Shown: positions 52,593-62,203, numbered from the stretch's first letter. The stretch: DNA of 64,000 bases from Cellulosimicrobium sp. ES-005 (GCF_040448685.1 NZ_CP159290.1:2728001-2792000); one strand, 5' to 3'. Notes: generated by a model not told the origin, from the sequence alone. Numbers and translations: made by a program.

Positions 52593-52680
52593 CTTCGACC
52601 CACACGGCCCTACCGCTTAAAGGCGGCGGCGTACTAGGATTAAGACGTCTGAGCTGAGCGAACGGCAAGGAGGTGGGGAG

Positions 52681-53028
52681 GTGCTGTACGGTCCGCGCAG
52701 ACTCAGCCCCCGCCGGATCGTCGGGGTGCCGCTCGACCTGCTGCGCGCGGCAGGCATGGAACCACCGACCCGCGTCACCCTGGAGACCCACGACAGTGCA
52801 CCCGAGACGATCGTGATCCAGGCCTACCGCGCAGGGTCCGAGCATGCGGGAACGATCTCCTGCGTCGGGCAAGTCGTCCTGCCCCGTGGCATCGTCGAGA
52901 CCCTGAACCTCGACCAGCCTCAGGTGGTGTACATGCGTCTGGGCGACCCGCACACCGGGATCGAAGTCATGTCCCCACGACAAGGGCTCACCGTCGCCGC
53001 GGCCCGCTACCAGGTCACGGCCTCATGA
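52681..53028 (+). CDS. Small protein with two AbrB-like repeats
   Basis: A 115-residue protein, GTG 52681 after a strong AAGGAGG. Two segments, LSPRRIVGVPLDLLRAAGMEPPTRVTLE and VGQVVLPRGIVETLNLDQPQ, have the swapped-hairpin pattern of SpoVT/AbrB domains, so a pseudo-dimeric DNA-binding protein or antitoxin is plausible. Its stop overlaps the start of the next gene (ATGA), like an antitoxin/toxin or regulator/effector pair. Family not certain. Confidence 0.6.
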   Translation: MLYGPRRLSPRRIVGVPLDLLRAAGMEPPTRVTLETHDSAPETIVIQAYRAGSEHAGTISCVGQVVLPRGIVETLNLDQPQVVYMRLGDPHTGIEVMSPRQGLTVAAARYQVTAS

Positions 53029-53654
53029 GCAGCCAGTACCGGCTGCACGCCGCACCCCTCACCCGCACCGCCCAGCGGTGGTGGCGCACCACCGACCCCG
53101 CGGCATCAGCCCGCGAGGTCCTCGAGCACGTCATCGGGATCGGTCAGCTCCTCCCGCTGGTCCGGTTCGCCGACGCCCGCGTCTTCCCAGTGGTCACCTT
53201 CGACCCCCACGCCCTATGGACAAGACGCCACCAGGCACCGGCAGCACTGCTCGACCCCGCCACGGTCCGCGATGTGCTCACCAGTCCCGGACATGACCAG
53301 CACACCCCGTCCGCGGTGCGCATGGTCGCGTTCATCGGGATCGACCCCCTCTACCGGGCCAGGCAGGACCTGCTCGGGCTACGCCCGCTCGCCCGCACCA
53401 TCGCACTCACCCCGTCCGGGGCCATACCGCAAGCCATGACGCTGACGAGCTTCGACCTGCAAGGCACCGCGGTCGTCACAGCAGGGAATCCGCCCCAGGT
53501 GGTCGTCGGCGGCGACCCAGGCGTGCGCGCAGGCACGGCGATGTCACCCGTCTGGCGGCGGTTCTTCGAAGAACAGCTCTACGACTGGGCCATGCGTACC
53601 GACTCGATACCTGCTCAGGAGCCGGTGGTCCACGCCTTCAGCGACTTCGGGTAG
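53025..53654 (+). CDS. Hypothetical protein coupled to the AbrB-like gene
   Basis: A 209-residue soluble protein. Notable features: WWRTTDPAASAREVLEHVIG, SAVRMVAFIGIDPLYRARQDLLGL, and a Trp-rich end (VWRRFFEEQLYDWAMRTDS). No catalytic motif recognised. Translation is coupled to the AbrB-like protein. Its last 40 bases overlap the convergent TGT-like gene, an unusual arrangement for chromosomal genes. Confidence 0.6.
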   Translation: MSSQYRLHAAPLTRTAQRWWRTTDPAASAREVLEHVIGIGQLLPLVRFADARVFPVVTFDPHALWTRRHQAPAALLDPATVRDVLTSPGHDQHTPSAVRMVAFIGIDPLYRARQDLLGLRPLARTIALTPSGAIPQAMTLTSFDLQGTAVVTAGNPPQVVVGGDPGVRAGTAMSPVWRRFFEEQLYDWAMRTDSIPAQEPVVHAFSDFG

Positions 53655-54712
53655 TCCCACTTCAGGTTCACCGCGATGTCCGTGTGGATGAACTGCGCGG
53701 AACGGCACTTCGCCTTCCAGGACGCCATCGCGGTGCTCGCCTCGCCCGAGGCGAGCACGCCGGCGGCCAGGTCCTGCAACGACTCGATGGAGTGGATGAA
53801 CGCCGCCGTCGGGTCCACGATGTCGTCCAGGCGCGCGCCCTCACATCTCGAGCAGTGGTGACAGCGCCAGTAGCTTTGCTCGGGCGACGAACCGATCGCG
53901 CGGGCCAGGGTGTCGCTGCGGTGGAAGCTCAGCCCCTCGGGCAACAGCACCGAGAACAGTCCCGGCACCCGGCGCCCCCGACCTGCACTGGTGTAGATGT
54001 GTCGCCGGCCCGAGGACGTGCCCATCGCACCGAGAACCGCCCCACCGGCCAACGCCCCCAACGCCGCGTGATCCGCCCGCACCAGAGCCGAAGGCACCGG
54101 GGAGCCAAGCAGGTGCAACAACCCCTGCACGCTCGCCCGCGTCTCCAACGGGTCACCCGAGGAGCCGAACATGTACGCCACCGGGATCTGGTACCGGTCC
54201 ACCCGCTCGCGCACCTCGTCCGCACGCTTGGACACCCACTGCGAGTCCGCGGGCACCTGCAAGAAGAACTTCGCCCCCACCGGCGCCTGCTTGCGCATCG
54301 CCACCGCGCTGTCGAACAACGCGTCCAGCTGGTCGACCCGGTCACGGTCCACGTACCCGCTGTCCGTCATCGCCCACTCAAGGCCCCGGTCCCACTGCTG
54401 CGCCAACCACTGCGGCGTCAATGCCGCATCGGCGCCCACCCTCCCCGCGCCCCCATACCGTGCCGCGTCCAGGAGGAACGACGAGCCCAGCACACCCTGC
54501 TCCCTGTGTTCCCGAACGATCTGACCCGCCCGCTCATCACGGGCACGCCCCCCGGGCACCGTGTAGATCGCGCCCAAGCTTCCCGGCACGCACAACGGCG
54601 CCACCTTGCCCACCTCCGCCCCCGAGGCGTGCAGGAACAACGGCTCGCTCAACCCGTCAACCGGACGAAGAGACCCCGCTCGTTGCCGACGAACCCGATA
54701 CGCGTCACTCAT
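53615..54712 (-). CDS. TGT-like TIM-barrel protein with CxxCxxC zinc motif
   Basis: A 365-residue protein. The C-terminal third has CHHCSRCEGARL, then IHSIESLQDLAAG about 17 residues later, recalling the C-C-C-H zinc site of tRNA-guanine transglycosylases. The middle has YQIPVAYMFGSSGDPLETRA and RADHAALGALAGGAVLGAMG, like the barrel strands and helices of TGT-related proteins. Queuosine TGT itself is unlikely: the motif is diverged. A DNA or RNA base-exchange role of the DpdA kind is possible. Normal ATG at 54712 with no clear ribosome site. Position in an accessory segment next to an IS supports a specialised role. Confidence 0.55.
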   Translation of the reverse strand: MSDAYRVRRQRAGSLRPVDGLSEPLFLHASGAEVGKVAPLCVPGSLGAIYTVPGGRARDERAGQIVREHREQGVLGSSFLLDAARYGGAGRVGADAALTPQWLAQQWDRGLEWAMTDSGYVDRDRVDQLDALFDSAVAMRKQAPVGAKFFLQVPADSQWVSKRADEVRERVDRYQIPVAYMFGSSGDPLETRASVQGLLHLLGSPVPSALVRADHAALGALAGGAVLGAMGTSSGRRHIYTSAGRGRRVPGLFSVLLPEGLSFHRSDTLARAIGSSPEQSYWRCHHCSRCEGARLDDIVDPTAAFIHSIESLQDLAAGVLASGEASTAMASWKAKCRSAQFIHTDIAVNLKWDYPKSLKAWTTGS

Positions 54713-54955
54713 CGATACCCAATCTCAGCCTCGGGCGCGAGACGTCCTCTCCCGCGCGATGAAGGAGCAAGCACTCCGACGACAGAACGCTTACCCCACG
54801 CGAACGCACCACCCACTGACCCTTAACAGACACCCACCACTCCGACATCAGACCACCCATCCGCGGACCAAAGGCAAAGAAACAGTCACGTTACATAGCG
54901 GGAGGATTGTGCAAAGTAGGCCGCATATCGACAACGTCGACAACAAACGATATTG

Positions 54956-57900
54956 CTACATCTGCATGTCGGCAAAGCGCTGGTAGTGACCTTGGAACGC
55001 GACGGTGATCGTGTCGGTGGGGCCATTACGGTGCTTGGCGACGATAAGGTCGGCCTCGCCCGCTCGCGGTGACTCCTTCTCATAGGCGTCCTCGCGGTGG
55101 AGCAGGATCACGACGTCGGCGTCCTGCTCAATACTGTTGTGTGCGGCAATGCCGTTGGCGACGAAGTTGTGCCCGTCGAGGACGGTGGCGTCGTAAACCT
55201 GCTTCTCGCCCATCGGCTCTACGGAGACGACCTCATCCCACAGAAGGTCGTTCACGGCCATGATCTCGAGCTCCTCGCTCTCGAGCACCGCCGCGATCTT
55301 GCCGAGGCGATGCCGTGACGGAGAGTTCTTCCACAGCGCGCTGCCGCAGAACTGGGTCCCGATCGCTTCAGCGAACTCACGGTGCGTCATGCCGCGCTCG
55401 ACGAGGATGTCGCGGACGTCGTCCCAGACCCGACGCGGGACGGTGTCGACGTTCGTGTTCGCGCGCGTCTCGCGGATGATCGTCAGCAGCTTCTCGGCGA
55501 TATCGCCTCGGTCGCCGTGCACGCCGATCTCCTGGAGGAAGCGGCGCTGGTCGTCCACCCCGCTCACGTCCAGCGTGTACCCGGGACGGTACGACCCCTT
55601 GGGTGTCGCCGTCCGTACACGCGTCGAGATGCCGAATCGCAGCAGGAGGCGTGACAGCCCGTCGACGATCTCGCGCGAGGTCGAGGCGTAGTAGATCCGC
55701 CCGCTGCGCCCGTTCTTGTTGATCGTCACCGAGCCGTCCGTGGCCCAGATGTGCTTGATGAAGAGCGCGATCTGGCGCTTCGGCAGGTGGAAGACGCTCG
55801 TCGGGATGAACTTCTCGTGGCTGCGTGCGCCGAACAGCCCCATGTCGTCGAGCCACTCGGCGATCGGGTTCCGGCGCCCCCTGGCGAGCCGGTAGGGCGC
55901 GGGGAGGCGCAGGGTCGTGACTCGGGCCGCGGCGTAGTCGTCGCGGATCGGGGTGATCCCGAAGGCACCCGCCGCGTCGGAGACGGTGGCGAGGTTCCGC
56001 TCGTCGATGGAGGCGTAGCGGATCGGCTGCCGCTTCACGAACGACCCGTCGCCCAGGAGGTGCGCGAGCATGACGACCTTGCGGTCGTCCCACTCGAGGT
56101 TCCGTTCCGGGCCGGGGACGTGGCGCGGCACGCCGATGCGCGACCCGACCTCCAGGTCGCCGAGCGCGGTCCAGCCGTCGTAGGTGAGGAACGGGTGGTT
56201 CGCCGTCGCCTCGATCTCCTTGCCCGATGCGAGGCGCATCCGGAACACGGGCTTCACGCCCGTGGGGAACACGTGCGTCAGGTGGCGGCGGACGTACTGG
56301 AGCCGGTCGTTGAGCGCCCACACCGGGACGTCCTTGGCGTTGAGCGCGAAGAGCTCGCCCAGGCTCGTCTCTGCGCCGGTGTCGGCGCGCAGGATCTTCG
56401 TGTCATCGGTGAGGCAGCCCGACTCACGCAGGTCGCTCATCTGCGGCTTCTTGTCGCCGCGCTGCTCCGGACCACGGTTCAGCTGCGAGATCGCGATGAC
56501 CGGGACTTCGAGCTCCTTCGCGAGGAGCTTGAGCGCACGCGAGAACTCCGAGACCTCCTGCTGGCGCGACTCGACGCGCTTGCCGGAGCTCATGAGCTGG
56601 AGGTAGTCGATGACGACGAGCTTGAGGTCGTGACGCTGCTTGAGGCGCCGACACTTCGCCCGGATCTCCATGAGCGACATGTTCGGCGAGTCGTCGATGA
56701 ACAGCGGCGCCTCGGCGACCTTGCCCATCGTCGACGCGAGCTTCTGCCAGTCCTGCTCGTCCATCTTTCCGGACCGCATCCGCGTCAGCGGGACCCGCGC
56801 CTCCGCGGCGAGAAGACGCATGGTGATCTCGTTGCGGCTCATCTCCAGGGAGAAGATGACGGACGCCATCTGGTGGTGCACCGCGGCGTGAGTCGCGACG
56901 TTGATGCCGAGCACGGAGTTGTGCGTCGGCACCATCGATCGTCCTGCCAGGTACAGGTGCGAGGGATGGTCCACTTCGACGCAGCGCACCGGCACCGACT
57001 CGACCCGGCGGACGTCGACGACGAACCGTGACGTGAGGCGCGCGGTGCCCGGACGGCGGCGCTCCTTGTGGACGAGGCGCTTGCGCTCCAGCCAGAACAC
57101 GTCGTCCTCGGTCGTGAAGGTGATCGTGTACGCCGTCGACGACGCCTCGGTCCGCCCCTTCACGGTCTTCGTCGACCAACCCGTGCGATACCCGAGCGAC
57201 AGGATGAGCTCACGCGTCTCGCGCGCGAGCCGCTCGTTCGTCAGGCTGATCTGGACGCTGCCCTGCGGCATGACGGTGCCGTCGGTGTCGAGCAGACCCG
57301 CCAGAAGGTCCCGACGCTGTGCCTCGCTCGCGCGCAGGTACGCAGCCGGGATGTGGTCGGTTCCCGACACACCGGGCGCGCGCAGGTCGTCCGCGTCCGG
57401 CCGCGCGACGTAGCCCAGCCCCTCGAGCCGCATCGCGATCTCGGGATCGGCGGACGCGAGCTCGGCACGTGGGGAGCTGCCGTCGCCCAGCCACACCCCG
57501 AGTGCGTAAGGGTGGATCGGGAGGTCCGCGTCCGGCAGGTCGAGCGGCGCCGCGGTGACGATGGAGTGGTTCGCGCGCTTGTCGGCCGTCGCGGTCCGGA
57601 GCGTGGCGGCGAGCTCCTCGGTCGTGCGCACGGACGACTCCGGCGTCTCGCCGGCGCGCACCGCGCGTCGCTGGGCGCGGGTCGAGGTCACCCACTGGTG
57701 CTGCGCGTCCGCGACGATCACCGTGCCGTCGTCGAGCTCGACCTCGTAGCACGGGCGGTTGACCATGACCTCGGTCGCGGCGACGACGCGCGTGGGCGTC
57801 CCGTCCGCGGAGACGAGCAGGTCACCGACGGCGACGTCACCCATCGTCGTCCAGCCCGACGGCGTCGGGAGCGGCGTGTCCAGCGCGAGGGCTTTGCCGA

Positions 57901-58579
57901 TCGCGGGTCGCGCCGCGACGACGATCATCTGGCCGGGGTGCAGGCCGTTGGTGAGCCGGTCGAAGTCGGAGTAGCCGGTCGGGACGCCGGTCATGCCCTC
58001 GCCGCGGCCCTGCGCGGCCTCGATCTCGTCGAACGTGGGGCCGAGGATCTCCGAGAGCGGGAGGTAGTCCTCGGTGGTCCGACGCTCGGTGACGGCGTAG
58101 ACCTCGGCCTGGGCGTTGTTCACGATCTCGTCGACGTCGCCGCCGTCGGTCGCGTAGCCGAGCTGGACGATGCGCGTGCCCGCCTCGACGAGACGCCGGA
58201 GCACGGCGCGCTCGCGCACGATGCGGGCGTAGTACCCGGCGTTCGCGGCGGTCGGGACGCCGGCCATGAGGTCGTGGATGTACGGGGCGCCACCGATGCG
58301 CTGCAGCTCGCCGCGCTTGGTCAGCTCCGCGACGACGGTGATCGCGTCGGCGGGCTCGCCGCGGCCGTAGAGGTCGATGATCGACTCGTACACGACCTCG
58401 TGCGCGGGACGGTAGAAGTCGGAGCCGCGGATCTGCTCGATGACGTCGGCGATGGCGTCCTTGGACAGCAGCATGCCGCCGAGCACGCTCATCTCCGCCG
58501 CGACGTCCTGCGGCGGCGTCCGGTCGAAACCTGACGGCCCCGGGCCCCCGTAGCTCTCCTCGAGCTCCTCGATCGACAT
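54956..58579 (-). CDS. dnaB: Replicative DNA helicase DnaB with two inteins
   Basis: A 1207-residue precursor; removing two inteins (325 and 427 residues) leaves a 455-residue DnaB, the usual length. The N-terminal domain (about 20-170) opens RTPPQDVAAEMSVLGGMLLS. The RecA-like domain has Walker A ARPAIGK-S split by intein 1 after Lys229, Walker B LKLVVIDYLQLMSSG, and NRGPEQRGDKKPQMSDLRES before intein 2. After it the protein resumes SIEQDADVVILLHRED and ends HRNGPTDTITVAFQGHYQRF. DnaB is the replication-fork 5'-3' helicase, so activity depends on both inteins splicing. It lies on the same strand as rpsF-ssb-rpsR-rplI, with MATE inserted between. Confidence 0.97.
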   Translation of the reverse strand: MSIEELEESYGGPGPSGFDRTPPQDVAAEMSVLGGMLLSKDAIADVIEQIRGSDFYRPAHEVVYESIIDLYGRGEPADAITVVAELTKRGELQRIGGAPYIHDLMAGVPTAANAGYYARIVRERAVLRRLVEAGTRIVQLGYATDGGDVDEIVNNAQAEVYAVTERRTTEDYLPLSEILGPTFDEIEAAQGRGEGMTGVPTGYSDFDRLTNGLHPGQMIVVAARPAIGKALALDTPLPTPSGWTTMGDVAVGDLLVSADGTPTRVVAATEVMVNRPCYEVELDDGTVIVADAQHQWVTSTRAQRRAVRAGETPESSVRTTEELAATLRTATADKRANHSIVTAAPLDLPDADLPIHPYALGVWLGDGSSPRAELASADPEIAMRLEGLGYVARPDADDLRAPGVSGTDHIPAAYLRASEAQRRDLLAGLLDTDGTVMPQGSVQISLTNERLARETRELILSLGYRTGWSTKTVKGRTEASSTAYTITFTTEDDVFWLERKRLVHKERRRPGTARLTSRFVVDVRRVESVPVRCVEVDHPSHLYLAGRSMVPTHNSVLGINVATHAAVHHQMASVIFSLEMSRNEITMRLLAAEARVPLTRMRSGKMDEQDWQKLASTMGKVAEAPLFIDDSPNMSLMEIRAKCRRLKQRHDLKLVVIDYLQLMSSGKRVESRQQEVSEFSRALKLLAKELEVPVIAISQLNRGPEQRGDKKPQMSDLRESGCLTDDTKILRADTGAETSLGELFALNAKDVPVWALNDRLQYVRRHLTHVFPTGVKPVFRMRLASGKEIEATANHPFLTYDGWTALGDLEVGSRIGVPRHVPGPERNLEWDDRKVVMLAHLLGDGSFVKRQPIRYASIDERNLATVSDAAGAFGITPIRDDYAAARVTTLRLPAPYRLARGRRNPIAEWLDDMGLFGARSHEKFIPTSVFHLPKRQIALFIKHIWATDGSVTINKNGRSGRIYYASTSREIVDGLSRLLLRFGISTRVRTATPKGSYRPGYTLDVSGVDDQRRFLQEIGVHGDRGDIAEKLLTIIRETRANTNVDTVPRRVWDDVRDILVERGMTHREFAEAIGTQFCGSALWKNSPSRHRLGKIAAVLESEELEIMAVNDLLWDEVVSVEPMGEKQVYDATVLDGHNFVANGIAAHNSIEQDADVVILLHREDAYEKESPRAGEADLIVAKHRNGPTDTITVAFQGHYQRFADMQM
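55136..56416 (-). other. DnaB intein 2 (class 1, with LAGLIDADG endonuclease)
   Basis: Residues 722-1148 of the precursor, 427 residues, inserted in RESG/SIEQ. It begins CLTDDTKILRADTG (Cys1), has block B ATANHPFLTYDG with Thr792 and His795, and ends VANGIAAHN followed by Ser. LAGLIDADG-type motifs are LAHLLGDGSF (838-847) and IKHIWATDGSV (941-951). The segment VERGMTHREFAEAIGTQF is probably a DNA-recognition subdomain. Splicing residues are all present. Confidence 0.93.
56918..57892 (-). other. DnaB intein 1 in the Walker A loop (class 3 type)
   Basis: Residues 230-554, 325 residues, inserted between Lys229 and Ser555 of the P-loop. The first residue is Ala, not Cys or Ser. The class 3 W-C-T set is present: Trp296 in ADAQHQWVTST, Cys533 in VPVRCVEVDHP, Thr552 in MVPTHN. 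Such inteins use the internal Cys as the first nucleophile. Endonuclease motifs LGVWLGDGSS (360-369) and LLAGLLDTDGTV (425-436) are kept. Confidence 0.92.
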
Positions 58580-58795
58580 GCGCCCCTCGCTCCCCCGAAG
58601 CCGCCACGACCCACGAGGGACCGCGCGACCGGGACAAACCTTCGTCGTACACGTGTTCTACCGCGGGCCACCCACACGACTGTCCCGGTGACCGCGCCTC
58701 CCGCCTCCGACAGGCACGACCCCGCGACACTAGAACGCCGTCCTGCACGCCGCAAACGACCCTGTGCACGCCCGGTGGACAGGGACCCCCGAACC

Positions 58796-58848
58796 TGTGG
58801 ACACAGTCCCCGTCACTGTGCACACCCGGTGGATAACCGTGTGGACAA
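58796..58848. promoter_or_regulatory. DnaA-box cluster between dnaB and the MATE gene
   Basis: The 349-base gap 58580-58928 holds no gene. Within 53 bases lie TGTGGACAC (58796-58804), GGTGGATAA (58828-58836) and TGTGGACAA (58840-58848). The last is the exact inverse of the actinobacterial DnaA box TTGTCCACA and the others differ at one base. A weaker copy, GGTGGACAG, is at 58774-58782. They may regulate dnaB or titrate DnaA. Confidence 0.6.
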
Positions 58849-58928
58849 CGTCACGATCTCCCTGTGTACATCAGCGCGAGCGGCCTCTGACCAGCCTCGT
58901 CACTACCCTCAGGGGTGTGGAAGAAAGA

Positions 58929-60347
58929 ATGTCCGACGACACGCCGACGACACGCCGGACACCGCCCGGCCACTCCGGCGACACCCGGACGCCATCCGAC
59001 CCCGCGCCGTCGTCCACAGGACGCCGCACCCGCTCCCTGCTCGACCGCGAGATCCTCGCGCTCGCCGTCCCCGCCCTCGGCGCGCTCGTCGCGGAACCGC
59101 TCTTCGTCCTCGTCGACAGCGCCGTCGTCGGCCACCTCGGCACCGCGCAGCTCGCCGGGCTCTCCCTCGCCTCGACGCTCCTGGTCACGCTCGTCGGGCT
59201 GTGCGTCTTCCTCGCCTACGCGACCACGGCCGCCGTCGCCCGCCGCATCGGCGCCGGGCACGCGCGCGAGGCGCTCCAGTCGGGCGTGGACGGCCTGTGG
59301 CTCGCCGTCGGGCTCGGCGTGCTCCTCGCCGCCGCCCTGTGGGCGACCGCGCCCTGGGCCGTCGGCGCGATGGGCGGGACGGGCGACGTCGCCGAGCACG
59401 CCGTCGTCTACCTGCGCTGGTCCGCCCTCGGCCTCCCCGGGATGCTCCTCGTCCTCGCCTCCACGGGCGTCCTGCGCGGCATGCAGGACACGAAGACGCC
59501 CCTGTGGGTCGCGGCAGGCGGCGCGACGTTCAACGCGGTCCTCAACGTCGTCCTCGTCTACGGCGCGGGCCTCGGGATCGCCGGCTCGGGCATCGGGACG
59601 GCCGTCGCGCAGCTCACCATGGGCGCGGTGCTCGTCGTCGTGGTCGTGCGCGGCGCCCGGCGCCACGGCGCGTCCCTGCGCCCCGCGGCCGGCGGCATCT
59701 GGTCCAACGCGAGGGCCGGCGCGCCGCTCTTCGTCCGCACCCTCTCGCTGCGCCTCGCGATCCTCCTCACCGTGTTCGTCGCGACCGGGCTCGGCGAGGT
59801 CACGCTCGCCGGCTACCAGGTCGTGAACTCCGTCTGGGGGCTCGCCGCCTTCGCCCTCGACGCGCTCGCCATCGCCGCGCAGGCGCTCGTCGGCCACGGG
59901 CTCGGGGCCGACGACGTCCCGCGCGTCCGGGCCGTCCTGCGCCGGACCCTGCAGTGGGGGGTCGCGGCGGGCGCGGCCCTCGGGGTCGTCATGGCCGCGG
60001 GCGGCTGGTGGTTCGCGCTGCTCTTCACGTCCGACCCGGAGGTGCGCGCCGCGGTGGCGGTCGGCATGGCCGTGTGCGGGCTGCTCCTGCCCATGGCGGG
60101 CTGGGTGTTCGTGCTCGACGGCGTCCTCATCGGCGCCGGGGACGGCCGCTTCCTCGCCTGGGCGGGCATGCTCACGCTCGTGGTCTACGTGCCGTTCGCC
60201 CTCGCCGTCCGGCAGTGGGCGCCCGACGGCGCGGCGGGCCTCGCGTGGTTGTGGCTCGCCTTCGCGGGGGTCTTCATGGCCGCCCGCGCCGTCACCACCG
60301 GACTCCGCGCCCGGGGCAGCGCCTGGATGGTCACCGGGACGGCGTGA
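58929..60347 (+). CDS. MATE-family efflux transporter (DinF-like)
   Basis: A 472-residue protein with twelve predicted helices after a Thr/Pro-rich cytoplasmic tail of about 40 residues. Family markers: ALAVPALGALVAEPLFVLVDSAVVGHLGTAQLAGL at the start, GVLRGMQDTKTPLWVAAGGATFNAVLN in the middle, QVVNSVWGLAAFALDALAIAAQALVG at the N/C-lobe repeat. It would export drugs or toxic organic cations with Na+ or H+. ATG 58929 is chosen for the GGAAG upstream. It is divergent from dnaB. Confidence 0.92.
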   Translation: MSDDTPTTRRTPPGHSGDTRTPSDPAPSSTGRRTRSLLDREILALAVPALGALVAEPLFVLVDSAVVGHLGTAQLAGLSLASTLLVTLVGLCVFLAYATTAAVARRIGAGHAREALQSGVDGLWLAVGLGVLLAAALWATAPWAVGAMGGTGDVAEHAVVYLRWSALGLPGMLLVLASTGVLRGMQDTKTPLWVAAGGATFNAVLNVVLVYGAGLGIAGSGIGTAVAQLTMGAVLVVVVVRGARRHGASLRPAAGGIWSNARAGAPLFVRTLSLRLAILLTVFVATGLGEVTLAGYQVVNSVWGLAAFALDALAIAAQALVGHGLGADDVPRVRAVLRRTLQWGVAAGAALGVVMAAGGWWFALLFTSDPEVRAAVAVGMAVCGLLLPMAGWVFVLDGVLIGAGDGRFLAWAGMLTLVVYVPFALAVRQWAPDGAAGLAWLWLAFAGVFMAARAVTTGLRARGSAWMVTGTA

Positions 60348-60354
60348 ACAGCAC

Positions 60355-60390
60355 GAAGGCCCGGCCCCTCCGAGGAGGGACCGGGCCTTC
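60355..60390. terminator. Bidirectional terminator between MATE and rplI
   Basis: GAAGGCCCGG-C-CCCTCC pairs with GGAGGG-A-CCGGGCCTTC around GA: sixteen pairs with one central mismatch, between the two convergent genes. Confidence 0.82.
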
Positions 60391-60410
60391 GAGGACTGCT
60401 CAGCAGCAGA

Positions 60411-60857
60411 TCAGGCAGCGACGACCTTCACCGCGAGGGTCGCGGAGACCTCCGGGTGGAGGCGGACGGAGACCGTGTAGTCCCCCGTCGCCTTGATCGG
60501 CTGGCCGATCTCGATCTTGCGCTTGTCGACCGACGCGCCCGCGGCGGTCACGGCGGACGCGATGTCCGCCGTCGTCACGGCACCGAAGAGGCGACCGGCA
60601 GCGCCGGCCTTCGCCTCGACGACGACCGGCTTCGACTGCAGCGAGTCGCGGATCGCCTTCGCGTCGTCGAGCGACGCGATCTCGCGGGCCTTGCGCGCCT
60701 TGCGGATCGCAGTCACCTGCGACTCGGCGCCCTTGGACCACGGCGTGGCGAGCTTGCGCGGGACGAGGAAGTTACGGGCGTACCCGTCCTTCACCTCGAC
60801 GACGTCGCCGGGCTCACCGAGACCGGTGACCTCGTGGGTCAGGATCAGCTTGGCCAT
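60411..60857 (-). CDS. rplI: 50S ribosomal protein L9
   Basis: A 148-residue protein. N-terminal rRNA-binding domain: [36 protein letters not shown] connecting helix leads to the C-terminal domain ([38 protein letters not shown]). It sits 19 bases after rpsR, last of the canonical rpsF-ssb-rpsR-rplI unit. Confidence 0.98.
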   Translation of the reverse strand: MAKLILTHEVTGLGEPGDVVEVKDGYARNFLVPRKLATPWSKGAESQVTAIRKARKAREIASLDDAKAIRDSLQSKPVVVEAKAGAAGRLFGAVTTADIASAVTAAGASVDKRKIEIGQPIKATGDYTVSVRLHPEVSATLAVKVVAA

Positions 60858-60876
60858 GAGTTCTCTCCCTTCCCGC

Positions 60877-61113
60877 TCAGCGAGCCGTCGACGTGTACGG
60901 CAGCAGCGCCATCTCGCGCGCGTTCTTCACCGCACGGGCGATCTGGCGCTGCTCCTGGACGGAGACGCCGGTCACGCGACGCGCACGGATCTTGCCGCGG
61001 TCGGAGATGAACTTGCGCAGCAGCGCGGTGTCCTTGTAGTCGACCGACTCGATCTTGGCCGACTTCAGCGGGTTGGACTTCTTCTTGGGCTTGCGCACCA
61101 CAGGCTTCGCCAT
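60877..61113 (-). CDS. rpsR: 30S ribosomal protein S18
   Basis: A 78-residue basic protein. [40 protein letters not shown] is the S18 core and [19 protein letters not shown] the rRNA/S6-contact end. The residues [10 protein letters not shown] at the start lack zinc-binding Cys, so it is the C- form. Partner of S6 encoded upstream. Confidence 0.98.
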   Translation of the reverse strand: MAKPVVRKPKKKSNPLKSAKIESVDYKDTALLRKFISDRGKIRARRVTGVSVQEQRQIARAVKNAREMALLPYTSTAR

Positions 61114-61214
61114 GGTGTTGCTCCTCTACAAGGTGCGATCCCCGCGCGCGGTCCGTGCCGACGAGCGGCGCGGCACCCGCGGGGACGGGTGTGTGTTCTG
61201 GGAGTGGCGGGCGA

Positions 61215-61760
<546 letters not shown>

Positions 61761-61912
61761 GGCCAGCTCCTTCGTGTGTCGTCTGTGTCGTCGACGGCGC
61801 CGCGCGCCTCGCTCGTAACGTTCTCGCGTCGCTCATCCCATCACGCGGCGCCCACACGCGCTACGGCGTGGAGATCCCGTGCGGGACGGTCGGACGGGGG
61901 ACGCGGGGAGGG

Positions 61913-62203
61913 TCAGCGAGCGTCCGTGCGCAGGATCTTGGTCCGCAGGACGACCTCGTTGAGGCCGAGCTGACGGTCCAGCTCCTTGGCGGTGTCGGAC
62001 GTCGACGTGAAGTCGACGACCGCGTAGATGCCCTCGGACTTCTTGTTGATGTCGTACGCGAGGCGGCGACGACCCCAGATGTCCACCTTGTCGACGGAGC
62101 CGCCGTCGGTCTTGATGACCGACAGGTACTTGTCGAGCGACGGGGCGACGGTGCGCTCCTCGATCTCGGGGTCGAGGATGATCATCAGTTCGTACTGACG
62201 CAT
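61913..62203 (-). CDS. rpsF: 30S ribosomal protein S6
   Basis: A 96-residue protein: [19 protein letters not shown] at the start, then [27 protein letters not shown], the S18-contact surface. ATG after AGGAGG. First gene of the ribosomal/SSB operon. Confidence 0.98.
   Translation of the reverse strand: MRQYELMIILDPEIEERTVAPSLDKYLSVIKTDGGSVDKVDIWGRRRLAYDINKKSEGIYAVVDFTSTSDTAKELDRQLGLNEVVLRTKILRTDAR

Larger units (their letters stand above)
51321..52593 (-). mobile_element. IS3-family insertion sequence, apparently intact
   Basis: About 1.27 kb bounded by perfect 26-bp inverted repeats and carrying orfA and orfB with a slippery frameshift site between them. The transposase frames are complete and the DDE residues are intact. 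A possible TTC target duplication (51318-51320 and 52594-52596) fits the 3-bp duplication of many IS3 members, but needs one unpaired terminal base. It separates the L7/L12-like gene from the unknown genes at 52.7-54.7 kb. Confidence 0.9.

Noticed and set aside
54925-54953. ATATCG...CGATAT dyad just past the dnaB stop, considered as an att site or terminator
   Set aside because: Only six pairs over a 17-base loop, no repeat elsewhere in the window, no integrase or tRNA gene nearby.
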